NCBI GenBank assembly: GCA_000231825.2
Contig: AFXF02001870.1
Coordinates: 1 to 64,000 of the forward strand
DNA: 64,000 nucleotides
DNA from: Tetrahymena elliotti 4EA
Lineage: Eukaryota; Ciliophora; Oligohymenophorea; Hymenostomatida; Tetrahymenidae
Reading direction: 5' to 3'
Positions 24,592 to 39,300 of this stretch are shown one piece after another (position 1 is the first letter of the stretch; each line of letters opens with the position of its first letter). The position numbers and the translations under genes were made by a program. The notes under the pieces were generated by a model, which ran no database searches, was not told where the DNA came from, and was given only the letters and a program-made list of their open reading frames with translations.

Positions 24592-27500
24592 TCAAATGTT
24601 TTTAATAAGATCAGATAAATCTTTTAACACACTTGCTTCTTTTTAACATTATTCTTGGTTATATTAGTTGAATTCTGACGATTAGCACATGAAATCATCC
24701 TAAACCAAATATTCATTGAAAATTTATATTTTTTCTATCATATTTTAAGGGTTTATTGCTTATTAGGCTCTATTATTTTACTACTAAGATGCATCATCTT
24801 CTTAGGCTTAATTTAGATCTTAAATTTGTTTTTATTTTTATTTATTTTTTTCTGATTCTTAATTATTTTAATTCTTCTTTGACAATTTATCTTCTACTTT
24901 ATTAGGAGATTCCATAATCTAGTCAAAATTTTTAATTTCATTCTGAATTTAATTTTTAATGAAGGACTCTTTCTAATGATTTATTTGTTATTTCAAGTTT
25001 TCAATCAGTTATTTATTTTAAGTAATGGCTTCTTACTATTCTTAAATTTTAGCCTGTAAATTACTGTTTTAAACCTTTAAATCACTTGTTTCTAATCCTC
25101 CTAATTATGCTTCAATTTAATAGCTTTCAATTTGATTTTTAAGCTGTTCATTTTCATCTTATAATTCCTGTATTCTTTGCTAGAGAGATTAGTTTTCTAT
25201 GACGAGATTTTATATACTTGTCTACTTATCTTGATTGGCATTATCTTTACCAGCATTAATAGTAAGTACTTTGATTTACTAATTTAGTTCCTCTATCTTC
25301 ATATTAAGCATGCAGTTTTCATTAATTTTATCCTACAAATCATTTAACATCTTGTCTGGATCTACAACACTACTCTCTCCAATATTCTAAAATTTAAGAT
25401 AATTTTTTACTAAAAAATAAATAAAAATGTAAATTTGATTTTACTGATGTACTGTTGTAATAAGAAGCATCTATTATTGAAGGAGCTTTATTAAAACTGC
25501 TTGAAGACTATATCTTACTTTTTAATTTATCTTCAAGCTCTTTTTTCTAATTTTACAGCTTATCAATAACATCCTTATATTCTTTCATCTAGTTCTCAAA
25601 GAACTCTTTAATGCTTTCATTTTACACATTCTTTTACTAAAGCTTCTTAATATTTTCTGCATTTGCTTTTTTAATTTTTTCAAGTTTATCATAATCTTCT
25701 TACAATTTCTTATAATTATTTTCAAGAGTTTTTCTTTTTGCATTTTCTGTTTTGATCATACCTTGAAGGACAGCTTCAGATTTAAGTTTCTCCTAAAGTT
25801 ATGCATAAGTAAGTTTATATTTCTTCTAAAGTTATGTATGATCATTTAATAGAATATCATATTCTTTTGCAATATTTTATTTATAAATTTAATCTATAAC
25901 AATAGGCCCTCCATGCTTGCTTGACAATTAACTATTTAGATTTAAACTTTCTCTTGATTTAGATACATCTATTTAGAATTTAGGTTATTCAGAGACAGCG
26001 AATTCTTCATTAAATTCTAATATCTTCAATTAAGTCTATCTTTCTTATTCATCATGAACTATAAGAGACTATGAATTAACATCCATAAGTTAAAAGTTTT
26101 CATGAATAATATCCTTCTATGTTAATCCAATAGTATTTTCTAAATCATTCTTGCTTGTTTTACTTGCAATTTATGAAACCTAGCTTTTGAGTAGTTCAAT
26201 TTCCTATGATTTTTTCTATTTTGATAAATTTAATGAAAAGCAATAAACAAGAATGATAATTTACTTTATCTTCTTCTATATAATCCTTAATTCTTTCTTA
26301 TAATATAACTAATTCCTATTAAGAGACATGATTTTAGTTTTCAATTTCTGAATTCCTAATCTCGGTTTCTTTAATTGTTTATTAGAGTCTCTTACTTTCT
26401 TAAATAAGTCTTTTATTTTCTTTTTCAAGTAATTTTGCTTTTTCTTATGCCTTTTATTTCTTATCTTTAACCTTGTCAATCAGGTTCTTTAGAATTTCAC
26501 ATTAGCCATCTCTTAAAAGATGAGAGCTTTCTAAAGTCACTGACATGCTTGCAGTAAGTAAATTTTCTTTTAGCTAAAAGAATATTTAAATCAGGAAATG
26601 ATAAAAAAAAAATTACCTATTTATATTAATTATTGAAATTGCTTAATTAGCTTTACATTTCTCCTTTCTACTCTTCAATCTTATCAATCTTATCCCTCTT
26701 TTCTAGAATAGCATTATTTAAACTATTTATTAATTGCTAAGTCTGAACCATTTCATCATTTAAAGCTCTTTGATAAAGTTATTTACAAGTAGCCAACTCT
26801 TTTGATAATGCATTTATTTACTCCAAACAATTTATATGAGCTTCAGGCTAATTATTTTAATTTTATTAAATAAAAAAAAATAAAATAATATAACTGTACC
26901 TCAATCAAACTTGAAGGTAACTAGCCTCCATTTTGAGCTTGCTTATAGTAATTTATTCTTTCTTCATATTCTTTTTTGAGTCTATCAACATAATTTTCAT
27001 TTTCTTTAATAATTTAATTTCTATCATTTAAATGTTTCTCCTGTAATGATCTGATTTATTTTTGTAACTCTTCAATTTTCTGCTTTAGCTAAGTCATTTC
27101 TTCCTCTCTATCATTTAATGTTTCTTTTATTTCTGAAAACTCTAGTTCTTTATTGAGCCTATTTATTTCCTAGGAATATTACAAAATATTAATTTATTAT
27201 ATTAAATTTAAATAAAACCTACCAAAACATTTTTCTAGCATTCTTGCTTTTTGGATTCTAATTCATTCTTTAATTTCCTAATATCTGCCTAAAGTTTCTC
27301 TTTTTCATCATCATATTTTTGTTGCTATTATATAAATAAAAGAAAAATTTTTTATATAATTTGAAAAACAAATAATAGATTACATTTTCATTTATTTAGA
27401 TGGTTAAACCATTTATGATTTCTTAAAGAAGCTAGTTATCATTCATGCCTTCTCCAGCTATTTAGTTGTATAAAAGATTATTGTTAGGAGCATTCTCATT

Positions 27501-30500
27501 CTTTTTTCTTTAAATCAACTCCTTAACAATAATTCCAGCGCTCTCTTTATTTTTAAGACAATTGTTAATATTTTAAAAATAAAAAAATTTTATTACCTTA
27601 AATTGTGTTTTGTTGTACATTGCTATTTTTTTATCCCATCTATTTGATTTTGTTTTCTAACTCTTTTCTAGCTTCACTTTCTTCATAAAATCCAGCTTTT
27701 AGTTTGTTTATAGATTACTCGTATTCCATCTTTTAAAATTAAAGCATATTTTATCATATTTTTTAATCTAAATAAAATATATACCTCTTTTGCTTTTAAC
27801 TCATCATTGTTTGCCTTTAAAATATCACACTAATGTTGCAAAGCTGAATATTGCTTTATTAGTTCAGAGTCAGTGTTCTTTTTAATATTTATCATAAATT
27901 TAAAGATATTTATTTATTTGCTAAGTTTACTTATTTAGAAGCATTTTTAGAAAATCTTTATTGACTTTGGTTTACTGGTATAGATAATTATACAGTGTGC
28001 AATTCCTGTTTATATCTTTCTATCTATTAGCTCAACTAATCAATTGTTCCTTTAGAAATTTAGATTTATTTAATCATGCTTTATTGATCACTGTTAGTAA
28101 TCTAATTCAATTATTCTTCATATGATTTAATCTTTAAAGTGAGCTACTCCTGAATTTATTTTAATTCTATAATTTCTCTATCTTTCATTTCTAAAACATG
28201 TGCAAACTATTTCTGTATTTATTCTATGTTAATCTGTTGTTAGTGCATTCCCATAATATTACCTGAACCTCCTAAATTATATTCAATCATATTCTTTTGT
28301 TCTATGATTTAAAAACAATATTAGCAAATCTATTCTTTCAATAATTGAAATATATTTACCAATCAGGTTTTGATTTTCTTTTTTAATTTTTTCAATTAAT
28401 TAATCCTATTATTTTTAAGAATGAAATAAATTTATTTTAATCAAACAAACATTTTGAATAGAAAATTTACTTACTTTTTCTTTAATTGAATTTGACAAAT
28501 TTTTAGATTGCTTTGAGTAATTTTAAATTTGAGCCTAAAATTCTTAGTTATTTTTTTCAGCTTGCTAAATTTCTTTAATAAGATTTTAATTTTTTTATTG
28601 CAATTCTTAAATGATGGAATCTTAATTTTTTTTCATTATCATTTATTATTCTTTGATTATTTCTTCATTCTTTATCTTTTCTTCATCAAATTATTCCTTT
28701 TACTTGATTCTTCCTTCAAGTAAAAGATTCTCATTTTTCAGCTAGCTCTTTTCAGTTTCATAATTTATCTTTATTTGGACCTATTCTTGTTAGAGTTAAA
28801 GTATTTGCTAGTCTAACTTTTTAATTTACTCTTCCTTTTATTGCAGCACATCTTAAATTGTTTAATTCTACTAACAGACTGATTAATTTTAGCTTTAAAA
28901 TTTGTTGTCTTGATTGTTATTTGTTTTGGTAGATTCATTTTCAACATCTGCTACACTATCTATAGTTTCTTTACTTAAAGGTTCGATGTAATAATCCTAA
29001 GATTATGAAGTTTTGTTTTGCTAAATATTACTGATTCTCTTTTTGATTTCCTCTTTATCAATAGGTAAGCTATTTTTATTAGCTTAAAAGAAATTAGTTT
29101 CATTACTTTTAACACTTTTGTTATTTAATTGGCTTTAATCTGGTTTCTACACACTAGTATTTTTACTTCTAATACTGTTACTCATACTTAGCAAATTTGC
29201 ATCATTTTTCTCATTAGGTTTATTATTCTTATTAGAGATAATAGCATTATCATTATTTATATTTGTAATACTTTAATTATTGTTATTTATAGGTAAACTA
29301 TCAATACTTTATTAAGATTAATTCTAAATTTTTGACTAACTATTTTGTATGACCAATCGGCTACCTTAATTGTTATTCATGCTTGACTTTAAGTTGGCCT
29401 TCTATCTACCTGAATTTATATTTATTGATAAAGCATTCTATAAAGCTGATTGACGTTTAGATAAATTTTAAGTTGATGAAGTATTAGCTAAGACCTCTTT
29501 CAATTCTTCAAGAGATTCATTTTTCCTTTTTGCCATAATTTTATTCAATAATAAATCAGATTATATTGTGCTCTATCTGAAATCGCCTTTTTACAAAGTA
29601 TTCTACTTCTATAAGTATTATTTTATTTCATCTAATTAATTTTGGATATTTTCTACTTGCTCTTGATTCATAAAAACACCTTATTCTCTTTTGCTGTTTG
29701 ATATTAATAAAATAATTATAAAAGATAAATAAATAATTAAAATTGTACTTAGAATAATTTAGTAAGCCATCTTAAGCTATTCTATTAGATAAGCTATCCA
29801 TGGAGCTATTTGTATCTAATTTATGATTTATTTTAGGACCTATTATCTACTGTAATTAATTATGCTTTTTAAGTTAATCTGTGTATTGTTGTTGCTACTA
29901 ATATTACTTTGATTAACTTAACGATTCTTAAAGCTCATGAGTCAATTATTAGTTCTCTTGATATAAATAATCGATTCTATTGTTTAGGTTTGTATTATCG
30001 TATGAGACGTCACTTATTTCTGTGGGAAGTGTTTTCATTTTTTAAACACTCAAGTTATTTCCACTTATCATGCTATTTGAAGGTTGAATCAAACAGTAAT
30101 TTAAACTTTAATTATTTTTAGGTATTTAGATGTGTTATAAATCATCCTAATCACTTAACTCAACGCTTTGATTTATTTTATTGTTTCTTGTCATATATTT
30201 TTATTGCATAGGAGAAAAGTAATATTTTTAAAGATTATTTTACTAATTTTGAGGAACTATTGTAGAAGTAGTCATAGTAATCTAAGGTTTTTATATTTGA
30301 CTCATTTAATTTTATTAATTGTTTGAAATGGCTTAGCTTTTGTTGTTTTAAATTGCATAGTTTGAAAGATTGATGTATTGATGACTAGGAACTTGCTATT
30401 AGATTTATGAAGACTTTAAGTTGTTATTTTAAGGTGTTTACAATGGCACCTAAAAAAATCCAAGAGGTTAATTAGCCGATTCAGCTTAAAAATCATAATC

Positions 30501-30896
30501 TTAATTATTACTGATATACTCATTTTACAATTAGAGAGATTAGTTCATTTTTTTCTTCATAATTTATCTGCTTATTGGTGATAAAGATTGATAACCTTGA
30601 ATATAATCTAAATTTTAAGGCTATTAAGGAACTTAAAATGGTTGAATTTTTAAATAATTTTTAGCATCGTTATTAAAAGCTGTTTTATTACTATAAGATG
30701 TATCAAAATCAAAAGTATTTCTGAATTATCTATTGTCATGACTTCCATGTCTTTTCAAAGTTGATTACTAATCAAACATATTTTTTAATTTCTATATTTA
30801 CTATTAATTCTTCTAAGCTGTGTATCCATAGTTTGCTCCACGAATACTTTCAGAGTTTAAGTCTAACGAAGACTTCTTTACCTAATTATTATACAT
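24592..30896 (-). CDS. Very long coiled-coil protein of unknown function
   Basis: Thirteen minus-strand exons close in phase: 29749-30896, 28475-29693, 28360-28405, 27931-28301, 27785-27877, 27597-27729, 27384-27544, 27223-27324, 26900-27169, 26617-26847, 26265-26573, 25445-26215 and 24592-25386. The product has 1882 residues. The first 550 or so are disordered and rich in N, Q and S, including a run of Q encoded by TAA, TAG and CAA (YQQQQQYTDQL). Near-continuous coiled coil follows, for example EEQIKKLDQQILQLQQEQVQ and NRLNKELEFSEIKETLNDRE. The C-terminus is acidic, ending KDLSDLIKNI. No motor, enzyme or membrane motif is visible. Composition suggests a cytoskeletal, basal-body or tethering scaffold (inference). 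The 5' end could extend further because TGA is rare in AT-rich sequence; ATG 30896 is the most upstream convincing start. Confidence 0.74.
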
Positions 30897-33028
30897 AAAA
30901 CTCTAATGTTACTTTAAGTATTACTACGCTTTTCTAAAATAATATCTATAAATATAGCTAAGGTTTAAGAGAACTTAAGTAATTAATTGTCTATTTAATG
31001 TAATAAGTATAATTTATTTTTAATATTGAGAAATAGCTCAAAAGAAGTCAAATTCTTTAATAGTTTACTAAACGCTAATAATATAATTTCTATTTTTATG
31101 ATAATTTAAATCCGCGTTTCAGACTAATAATTTTATTATAAAAAATATTGGATAATTTACTATTAATCGCAAGCATCCATTAGATAATTAATTTATTTTT
31201 ACATCATAAATTAATCAACTAAAAAAATTATGATAATTTCTCTAAGCAAGGCAATCCATGTATATACTATTTATTTTAAATAAAAATAAAAATATCTAAA
31301 TAGACTAATTTTATCATTTCCTAAAATAATACAAAATCAATTTATTTTTATTTTGTCGAAACATATTGATTGATGTTGCTTAATTATCTAATATATTTAT
31401 TTTAACAACAATGAGTAGTTAGTTATCAATTAATAGAAATAAAAAAAATATATTGTTTAATATTTCAGTAAAAATAGAATTGTAATATTATTAAAATTAT
31501 AGAAACCCATTCTTTAACTTTATTTATATTGTAAAGAGTTAATATAAAAGTAGGAGTTAAATAAATTAAATTTTATTAAACAAGCAATTTCATTAAAACT
31601 TTATTGAATTTTATAAATTTAATTTTAAATATTTCTTAAATTTATGAATAAGATTGAAGCTTGTTTCTACAAATTTATTTTAAAAAACCTTTTTTTAATG
31701 AAATTATATTTTTGAAAAAACAAAAATAATATTCCAAAGCGTTGACTTAATGGAATTCAAAATTAAAAAATAATTTTAGAAAATAAAATAAATTTAATGA
31801 AGAAAAAATAAATATTTGTTTTTTTTTTAATGAAAGATTTACACTCAATTAAATGGATACTAAGATGCTTGATTATATGAATCAAAAACAATTTTAAGTA
31901 CAGAAATTAAAAATAAGGCTTTGGAAATAAATTTTATCTAAATGATCAAGTAATGGGGGTAATAATTTTTAGATGCAAGAAGATATTACATTTTTTTTCT
32001 TTAGAATTAAATAGATCTTAAAAAATGAAATTGGTTTTGTCAGATTAAAACAGTAAATATGAGTAATAGCAGATTAATGTCTTAATATGAAGCACTAATC
32101 TTTTTAAATATTTTGAGAAAATTTTTCAAATTTTATTAAATGAGGTGATTTGATAATTTATTTTTTATTCATGCAGGTGAATTTTATTTATTTTTTATTT
32201 GATTTTTTTGAATAAAGATTACTTTAATTTTTATTTAGATAAAATCCTTTTTAAGATTTTTAATTTGTTTTTTGTTTGCTGTCTTAGGTATTTCATTTAA
32301 TTGATAAATAATTACTTGATTGAAAATTATTAGTTACTCCAATCTTGCTTTTAAATTAATTTAAAAAATAAAAATGTAGACAAACTATCAATTTTGTATG
32401 TAATATAGTTATTTTTTATCATTTTTTTATTACTTCAATTAAATGCTCTAATATCTTAATGAAATTGATTTTTTAGTTACATTCAAAGTAATTAGTCTAG
32501 CTTATTAGTCAAAACCAAATAAATGTTACAATTACTTAAATTTTATGATGAGTACTTTAACTATTTTCTCAAAGTAACTTTTAAAAACTCTTTTTGTTCT
32601 TATCTAATTGGGTTCAACAGCTTTTTATTTTATTATATATCTTTTCGCATACTTTTTTAAATGTGAAATAATGAAAAAAATTCAAATTTAACAGTAATCA
32701 AAGTAAAGAGTAGTGGTTTAAAATAGCTTAATGATCTAAATTATTGATAAAAGTGTAAACTAATATTTGTCATAAAATAGTGATCTATAAATTCTAATAA
32801 ATTTGACCTAATATAAAAAGTAGCAAGTAAATATCTTTTTTAAATAAAAAAAAGAAAAGACATTAATTATTTGTAATTAAAGCAAATCATTTCTGTGTGA
32901 AAAAAAATTTTTTCTTTATGTAAACAAGAATTCTTGCAAAAATAAGAATCAAGGGCAATCAAATCTCCAAAGTTTATTAGCAGAAAAGAAAAAAAAGAAG
33001 AAGAAGTAACATTTAATAAAAAAAGATT
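30897..33028. other. Gene-poor AT-rich region (left part)
   Basis: Very AT-rich sequence upstream of the long coiled-coil gene. No tRNA, splice-consistent coding or repeat family recognised. The first few hundred bases presumably hold that gene's promoter. Confidence 0.45.
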
Positions 33029-33322
33029 ATGAAATTTGTGAGATTAGGTGACTAATTTGAAAAATAGTTAAACTAACTAGACAAAACATATGGATGGATA
33101 AAATATAGGCAATTTCAAAACGAAAATTTGAAGCAAGAGAATAAAATTGAAGGACTAAGTTTTCTACTCAGATAAATTTATGTTTTAAATATCTTTCTAC
33201 AATAAAGTATAACATTTTTAACATCAATTGAACAATTTTCTTTTTAATTTGATTTTTTTTAAAATAAGTCAAATTTTCTCGTTAAAACTTTATAGTTTTA
33301 GTTCATCTCTTATCTATTTTGA
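33029..33322 (+). CDS. Doubtful ORF, 97 codons
   Basis: ATG-initiated frame under the ciliate code, preceded by a purine-rich AAGAAGAAGAAG stretch like the leaders of other genes here. The first half is protein-like and hydrophilic (MKFVRLGDQFEKQLNQLDKT, then YGWIKYRQFQNENLKQ). The second half drifts into F/L/I-rich sequence typical of translated AT-rich DNA. The MKF...W..Y opening faintly recalls an SPX-domain start, but that is too weak to name. It could be a first exon whose partners I could not find, a decayed gene, or chance. Confidence 0.22.
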
Positions 33323-35937
33323 AGAATTTGACAAAATTTTGTTAATTCATCTATTTTTAAAAAAGGTAATATTTGGGTAATAATAACTTAATAATATCTG
33401 TATTTTAAATACCTGATTTTAGTGTTTTTTTAATAATAATTAACAATGTTGATTTTTTTTTCAATGCCTAAGAAAGTAACATTCCTATATCTATCCAAGA
33501 AATTTGACTCAATAACTTAAAAAAATTTAGGACTACATGCCATTAAAATCATTTTATTGTATTTGTCCTGGTTTTACTTAGGAAAGTTCAAATAAAGTTC
33601 AGAATTTTAAAAGTTGATTTTAGAAAGTTACCATTTCTATTGAATTAGTTTAACACTAAATTTATCAAATTTGCAATAAAGAAAAAATCTAATTTTGGAG
33701 CTATGTCAGATGTAATACACCAAATACATTAATTATTAACAGATATGTACACTAAGTAAAAAAAGATTTTTAAACTGATATGATAATACGTTTTAAATAA
33801 ATTTTATTTATGTTTAATTTTTAAAATAAGTAAATTAAAATACATGTTGATTTAATTAACATTAAGATTTCGCGTTGGTAAGTATTTCAAGCATTTGAAT
33901 ATTCATGTAAATGAAATAATAAAAAGCTTCAATAAAAAAGGTAATTTGTAAATAAAATTTAAAAAAATTAAATTGTTTTATTGCAGAAGAAATATTTCAA
34001 AAATAAATCGCTTCTTATTCTGTTTTAAACCCTTAAATGCTTTAAATTTGATAAGCTAAATTTAAAACAAAATTGAAAATATTTAGCTCAAAAAAATTTA
34101 AAAATGGTCAATAAATACATCCATCAAATTTGAATAGAATTGCTTGCCTCAATTCGCTGGTTGTAGATAGCGTTAATACTGAATAAAATAAAGTCAGTCA
34201 ATAACTCAATTTTAATTTACTAAAAAGAAAATTATTTAAATTGTAAAACCAGTAAATGTAAACTAAGACTCATCAGCTTAGCAATTTTACATTTTTGCTA
34301 AGAAGAAAATGAAATCATAATTTAGCAGTTACTTACAAATTTAAAATTGCTTGTTTGTTTATCAAATTTAACATGAAATAAAAAAAATTGAAAAGAGAAA
34401 AATAATTTGCTTTTTTAAAAAAATTTTTCAGTTTACAAAATTTTAAATCTTACCCTATCTCCCTTCGGTTATACTTATGAATGAATAATTTTTTACTAAA
34501 ATATCTCTTTATTTGGTTTGATTAAAAAGTCAGAATCTATTTTAAAGCAAGCAATCAAACAAGCAATTTAAATAACTTGTTTAAATAATGGAGATAAGTA
34601 GAAAACTTTATTGAAAAAGATAGCTTGGGAGTTTTAATTGAGGACCAAAAATCATCTTTCATAATAACAACAGAATATGTAATAAAAATAAAATTTTACT
34701 TATGGGGTCCCATTTATCAAGTTTCTGTTGGGTATTTCGATTATAAAAAAATGACACTATTTAGGAATTATTTATGTTAATAAAATTAGTAACAACTTTG
34801 TCTAATAACTAATTTTTTTATACTGAATAACATTAGATAATAAGGCATTTTTTACTGGAAATATAATAAATTTGAAGTAGATTCTGATATAACTGATTTT
34901 ATTAAATAGATTTTCAAAATTTGGCTTCATTAAAAATCTATTATCTTAAAATAATTTTGAATATTTTTGGATAAAAATAAACAGCTGCTATCTAAGCAAA
35001 AATTTCTAGCAGATTATGAACTTAGCTTGAATACAAAAATCTTGTTTACATTATAAATTAATTGAAAGAAGAAGAAATAGCAAAAAAAAAATTGAGTAAT
35101 CTAGAGAAATTTTTTCTTTTTATGAGTCTAGTCTCAAAGGGTAATTAATAGAGCCAACATAAATAGGGGGTAAATATTATTTAGTTTTTGAGATAAATTT
35201 GTATCTTCAAAGGAAAATAATAAATTTTTCTTCTAGTTTATCCTGTAGGTTTAAGAGAAATTTCTTTTGTATTAGTTTTGTTTGATATTTTGGGGAAGAT
35301 TAATCTAGACGAATAATTTATTTTAGAAAACTTAACGAGAAGATTCTTTAATTTTTGAAATCTATTATTGCAAATGATATTTAAATAAATTAGCAGTAAC
35401 AGGAGAAATTTCTGTTGTATAAAAAAAGATACTCATTGAAATAACTATACTACAGGAATTAATTTGTTTTTATATATTGTTTTCAGAATCTTCAATTTTA
35501 AAAAATGAACAGCTCAACTTTTATCAAAGGTTGGAGACTATATGTGGTTTTTTAGAATTACGCTTATTTATCGGATCAAATTAATAAAATTTGCAAATAA
35601 TCTCTATAAGCTTGAAATAAAATTAATCAGATTAATTAAATCAAAATATTGCTTGAGTATTTTTCTAAATAACTAGATAAATTCACTTACTTTCATCAGA
35701 TTCTATTTTAATTGTTTCCTTTTCTTTTTTTATATGAGAAGCTTTTAATCGATAATATAAAGATATTTATAAAAATAAATATCTTAATTAAAAAAGAAAT
35801 AAAATCTAAAAAAAATTCAGCAACTTCAACTTAGCAATCAAATTAATTGATTAGCTCATTAAATCACCAAACAACAAACACAATCTCCTTAAACCTCAAT
35901 TAATTACAATATTAAACGAGCACAAAAAAAAACAAAT
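33323..35937. other. Gene-poor AT-rich region (right part)
   Basis: About 2.6 kb with only short chance frames, such as a 37-codon one starting at 35504. No RNA gene or repeat family recognised. The end becomes richer in C and A and is the likely promoter and leader of the next gene. Confidence 0.45.
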
Positions 35938-36351
35938 ATGAGTATGAAAAACCAAAGCTCTGCAAACCTCAAAAACCTTCAAATATCACTTTAACAAGAA
36001 AGATCAATCCTCTACAGCATACTTGGCTAAGAGGAATTACTTGAAAGATTTATTGCTTCTCTTTTCTGTGATAAGAAAATAATACAAGAAGCATTTAAGC
36101 TTTACTGCTTGATTTCCTAAGATAAAAGCAATTAGAAAAATTTGATTCGCTTCTAACTAGAGTCTTCTTTTTGCCATATATATTAGATTAAATAGCTTTT
36201 TTATTAATATGAAGCAGCTAACAAGGAGTTACTAGCTAAGTCCTCCAAAAGCTCTCATATTATTATAATTTACAACTAACTTAAAAATTACTTTGAGCAA
36301 GAAGTCATTGAAGAGGTTGAAGAAATCCCTGATGAATTACCCTCTGAGTGA
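35938..36351 (+). CDS. Hypothetical protein, 137 residues
   Basis: Uninterrupted frame under the ciliate code, with better base composition than its flanks and a clear TGA end. It starts MSMKNQSSANLKNLQISL. The sequence is mainly helical and contains ERSILYSILGQEELLERFIA, LFCDKKIIQEAFKLYCLI and a Cys/His/Tyr segment SSFCHIYQIKQLFYQYEAAN. It ends in an acidic tail, EVIEEVEEIPDELPSE. No known family is recognised, and no signal peptide or membrane segment is present. The coherent amphipathic pattern and sensible codon use argue that it is real. Confidence 0.65.
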
Positions 36352-39300
36352 TCGCTCTAAAAAAAGGATTAAAACGCCAACTTTATTTTCAATTATTTGG
36401 TTATTTTTTGCGAATTATGAGCTCTATAGTATAACAAATAATTCATTTAATCAATAGTACCAAATACGCTCAAAAATATTTATAGTCCTACTTAATTATT
36501 TGAGAAATTTCAAATATTTAATAATCAACTAAATTACAGATAACAATATATTACTGGGAGAAAAATAAGAATTCACTTCTCTTTGTTTAATAATAATATT
36601 CATAAAAGATTATAACAATAATAATAATCATAATAATAATTCCATTTTTCTATCTTATTCTAAATCTATTCAAACCTACTAACAAGCAAATACGCAATTT
36701 TCAACTTCTATTACTAAAATATTTATTCATCAACAAGCACTAATAATTACTTTTTATAACTAACTAACTATAAAATTCACATTCAATTTCAACCTAAAAA
36801 TACTACCCTATTTATTTGTATATATTTGTAAATAATTCAATTTAACAAATTCTCAAGCATTAATGAATCGATTTTTTTAAATTATTTTTATTATTAAATT
36901 TATTTCAACAATTTCAGCAACAATAAATTCATTTTTCTACTTACTTCATTAATATACCCTATTAAAATCATATTTTTTTCTCAATCTGTAATCCATAATT
37001 TTAAGAGAAAATTTCTACTCTCTAATGTTAAATATAATAAATCTATATTTTATGGTAAGAATTAGTATATAAATTATATAGATTATTTGATTAAGCTAAA
37101 AGAATTCATTTGAAGTGAGCATAAATTGTAATAATAAAATGATGAAATAGTTTCTAAAAGTTCTATTTTACAACTCGTGTATAATTTAGTAAAATGTAAA
37201 CGCAATTCCGTCTTTCTAATTTATTAATATTTATACTTTTTCTATCTTAATTGGGATACAACTAAATTAGAAAATTTTTGCTAAATTTTGTGCTTCAATA
37301 GCTGTAACGTTTGTAGAATTCTAAATTAGTTTATAGTAAGCTAATGAATGTAAAATTTTGTAAAAGTGTTTTTGAACTGATATACCCTTTTGATATAATT
37401 TATATTTTAAGATAGAAGAAACGGAAAGACTCGACCTTAAAATTTATAAAATTTAAGCCCGAAATCAAGAATTATAAGTAATTTTTTTTAGGTTTGAAAG
37501 CCAAATTCATGCTTCGCATAAAGAAAAAATTTAATTATTCGTAGGAGTTATTATAGTTATACAATATAAATTTAACTATGTAGTCAATATCTCGTAGAAG
37601 AATTTATGTTTTAATTAAATTGAAAAGTTATCAATTTTTTTTGTAATTATGTTGTTTTATAATAATTCCCACATGATTTGTCTTTTAAAATAATCATAGT
37701 TTTCAAAAATCTGATAAACTAGCATTTTTGCTAGTAATCACTTTAGCAAATTATTTATTAAGCATGAATTAAAAATTTTGATTTTAAAATATTCTCCAAA
37801 ACATAATTACTTTCTAACTTCTATTTAGAGTAGAGCGAGAGATTTTAATTTACAACCTAACATTGCTGAAAACTTTATTTTTTTGGATATCCAGTAAATA
37901 ATTAAAATTAAATTTTATCTATAGTCTATTTAAACTTGTTTTCTAATGTTTATATTGATATTAAATGTAATTACAATCATTTTATAACATATTATTTATA
38001 TCTAAAATGAGCTTAACCTTGTAAGATCTCAAAGAGTTTATTTTTTGAGTTAATTTTTTATCTTTACTCACTGAAGTATTTTAAAAATTAATAGTAAAAT
38101 GTTAATTACACATTTTCACTCATATATTTTAAACAAATAAAGATTAATCCTATCTTCAATCTATTTTAATCATACGAAATCGCATTTTTTATTAAATGAA
38201 TTAATCTAGAATAAATTTATATGTGATTCATTTCTTTCTACGGGCAACTATACAGCTCATTAAAAAAAAAACTATGCTTTTTAAACAAAGAAATAAGTTT
38301 AATAGAAATACTTCCAAGATAAATAATTAATCAATTTTATTAATAAATAGCTAAATTTTACTTTCAAATTTCTTTAAAACTTCTATAATAGACCAAAACA
38401 GGATAATAATAATAATCTTCTATTGTTTCGATTCATGTATCAATTTTTATTTCTATCTTAAATATTCTGCGATTATTTGAAGAAAATTTATAGAATATCC
38501 AAATATTCTTTCAAGGACAAAACCTTTTAATACGGTAACTTTTCAAAAATAAAATGATTCTTTTATAAATACTAAAATAAAATATATTCTACCACAATTA
38601 AATCTCTTTGTAAATAAAGTTAGAATTTATTTATTAAAAAAGTAATAATATTTCCTAGAAGAAGGCTGTCTTATTATTATCTACATCTTTAAAAAAATAC
38701 TAAGTAATTTTAAAAGTTTCAACAGGTCAATTATTTTTCCTTAAAAAAAATATATGGGTTAATCTATTGGAAAAAATATGATTTTTTTGGATTTAATGTT
38801 TTAAAATAAATAAAAACATTTCTTTGGAAGTAAGAATTCAGTTTATTCAAGATAAATACAATATTTTACAATATAATTCGAGGATTTATGGCAAGTATTA
38901 ATCATTTAAAATAAAATTTGAAATCAAAACATAAATTTTAAATTAAAAGATTTCCCTAGAGCAAATACCTAAAAATAGTTTATTTCTTATCTTTCAGAAG
39001 TCTAAACATATTTATTCTTATTTAAGTAGACATTTTTTTTTTACTGATTTTTAAAGTTATGAATATCTTTAAAACAAACATAAAGGAAATCTTCTTTAGA
39101 AAAAAAAAAAAATTTAAATTTGTTTATCTCTTAAAATTCTATCAGAAAATGATATAGACAATAAAATAAATGTAATTAAAATAATCAAAGCAGGCTGTCC
39201 ATAATTTGAATTAGTTTTAATTACTTATACACCGTTTATATTTTAACTAAAATGTGTATTTTTAGATTCAGTCACTTCACTTTTAAAATATGTAATCCTA

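Noticed and set aside
28529..30121. Plus-strand ORFs at 28529 and 29909
   Set aside because: Antisense to exons 1 and 2 of the 1882-residue coiled-coil gene; no motifs of their own.
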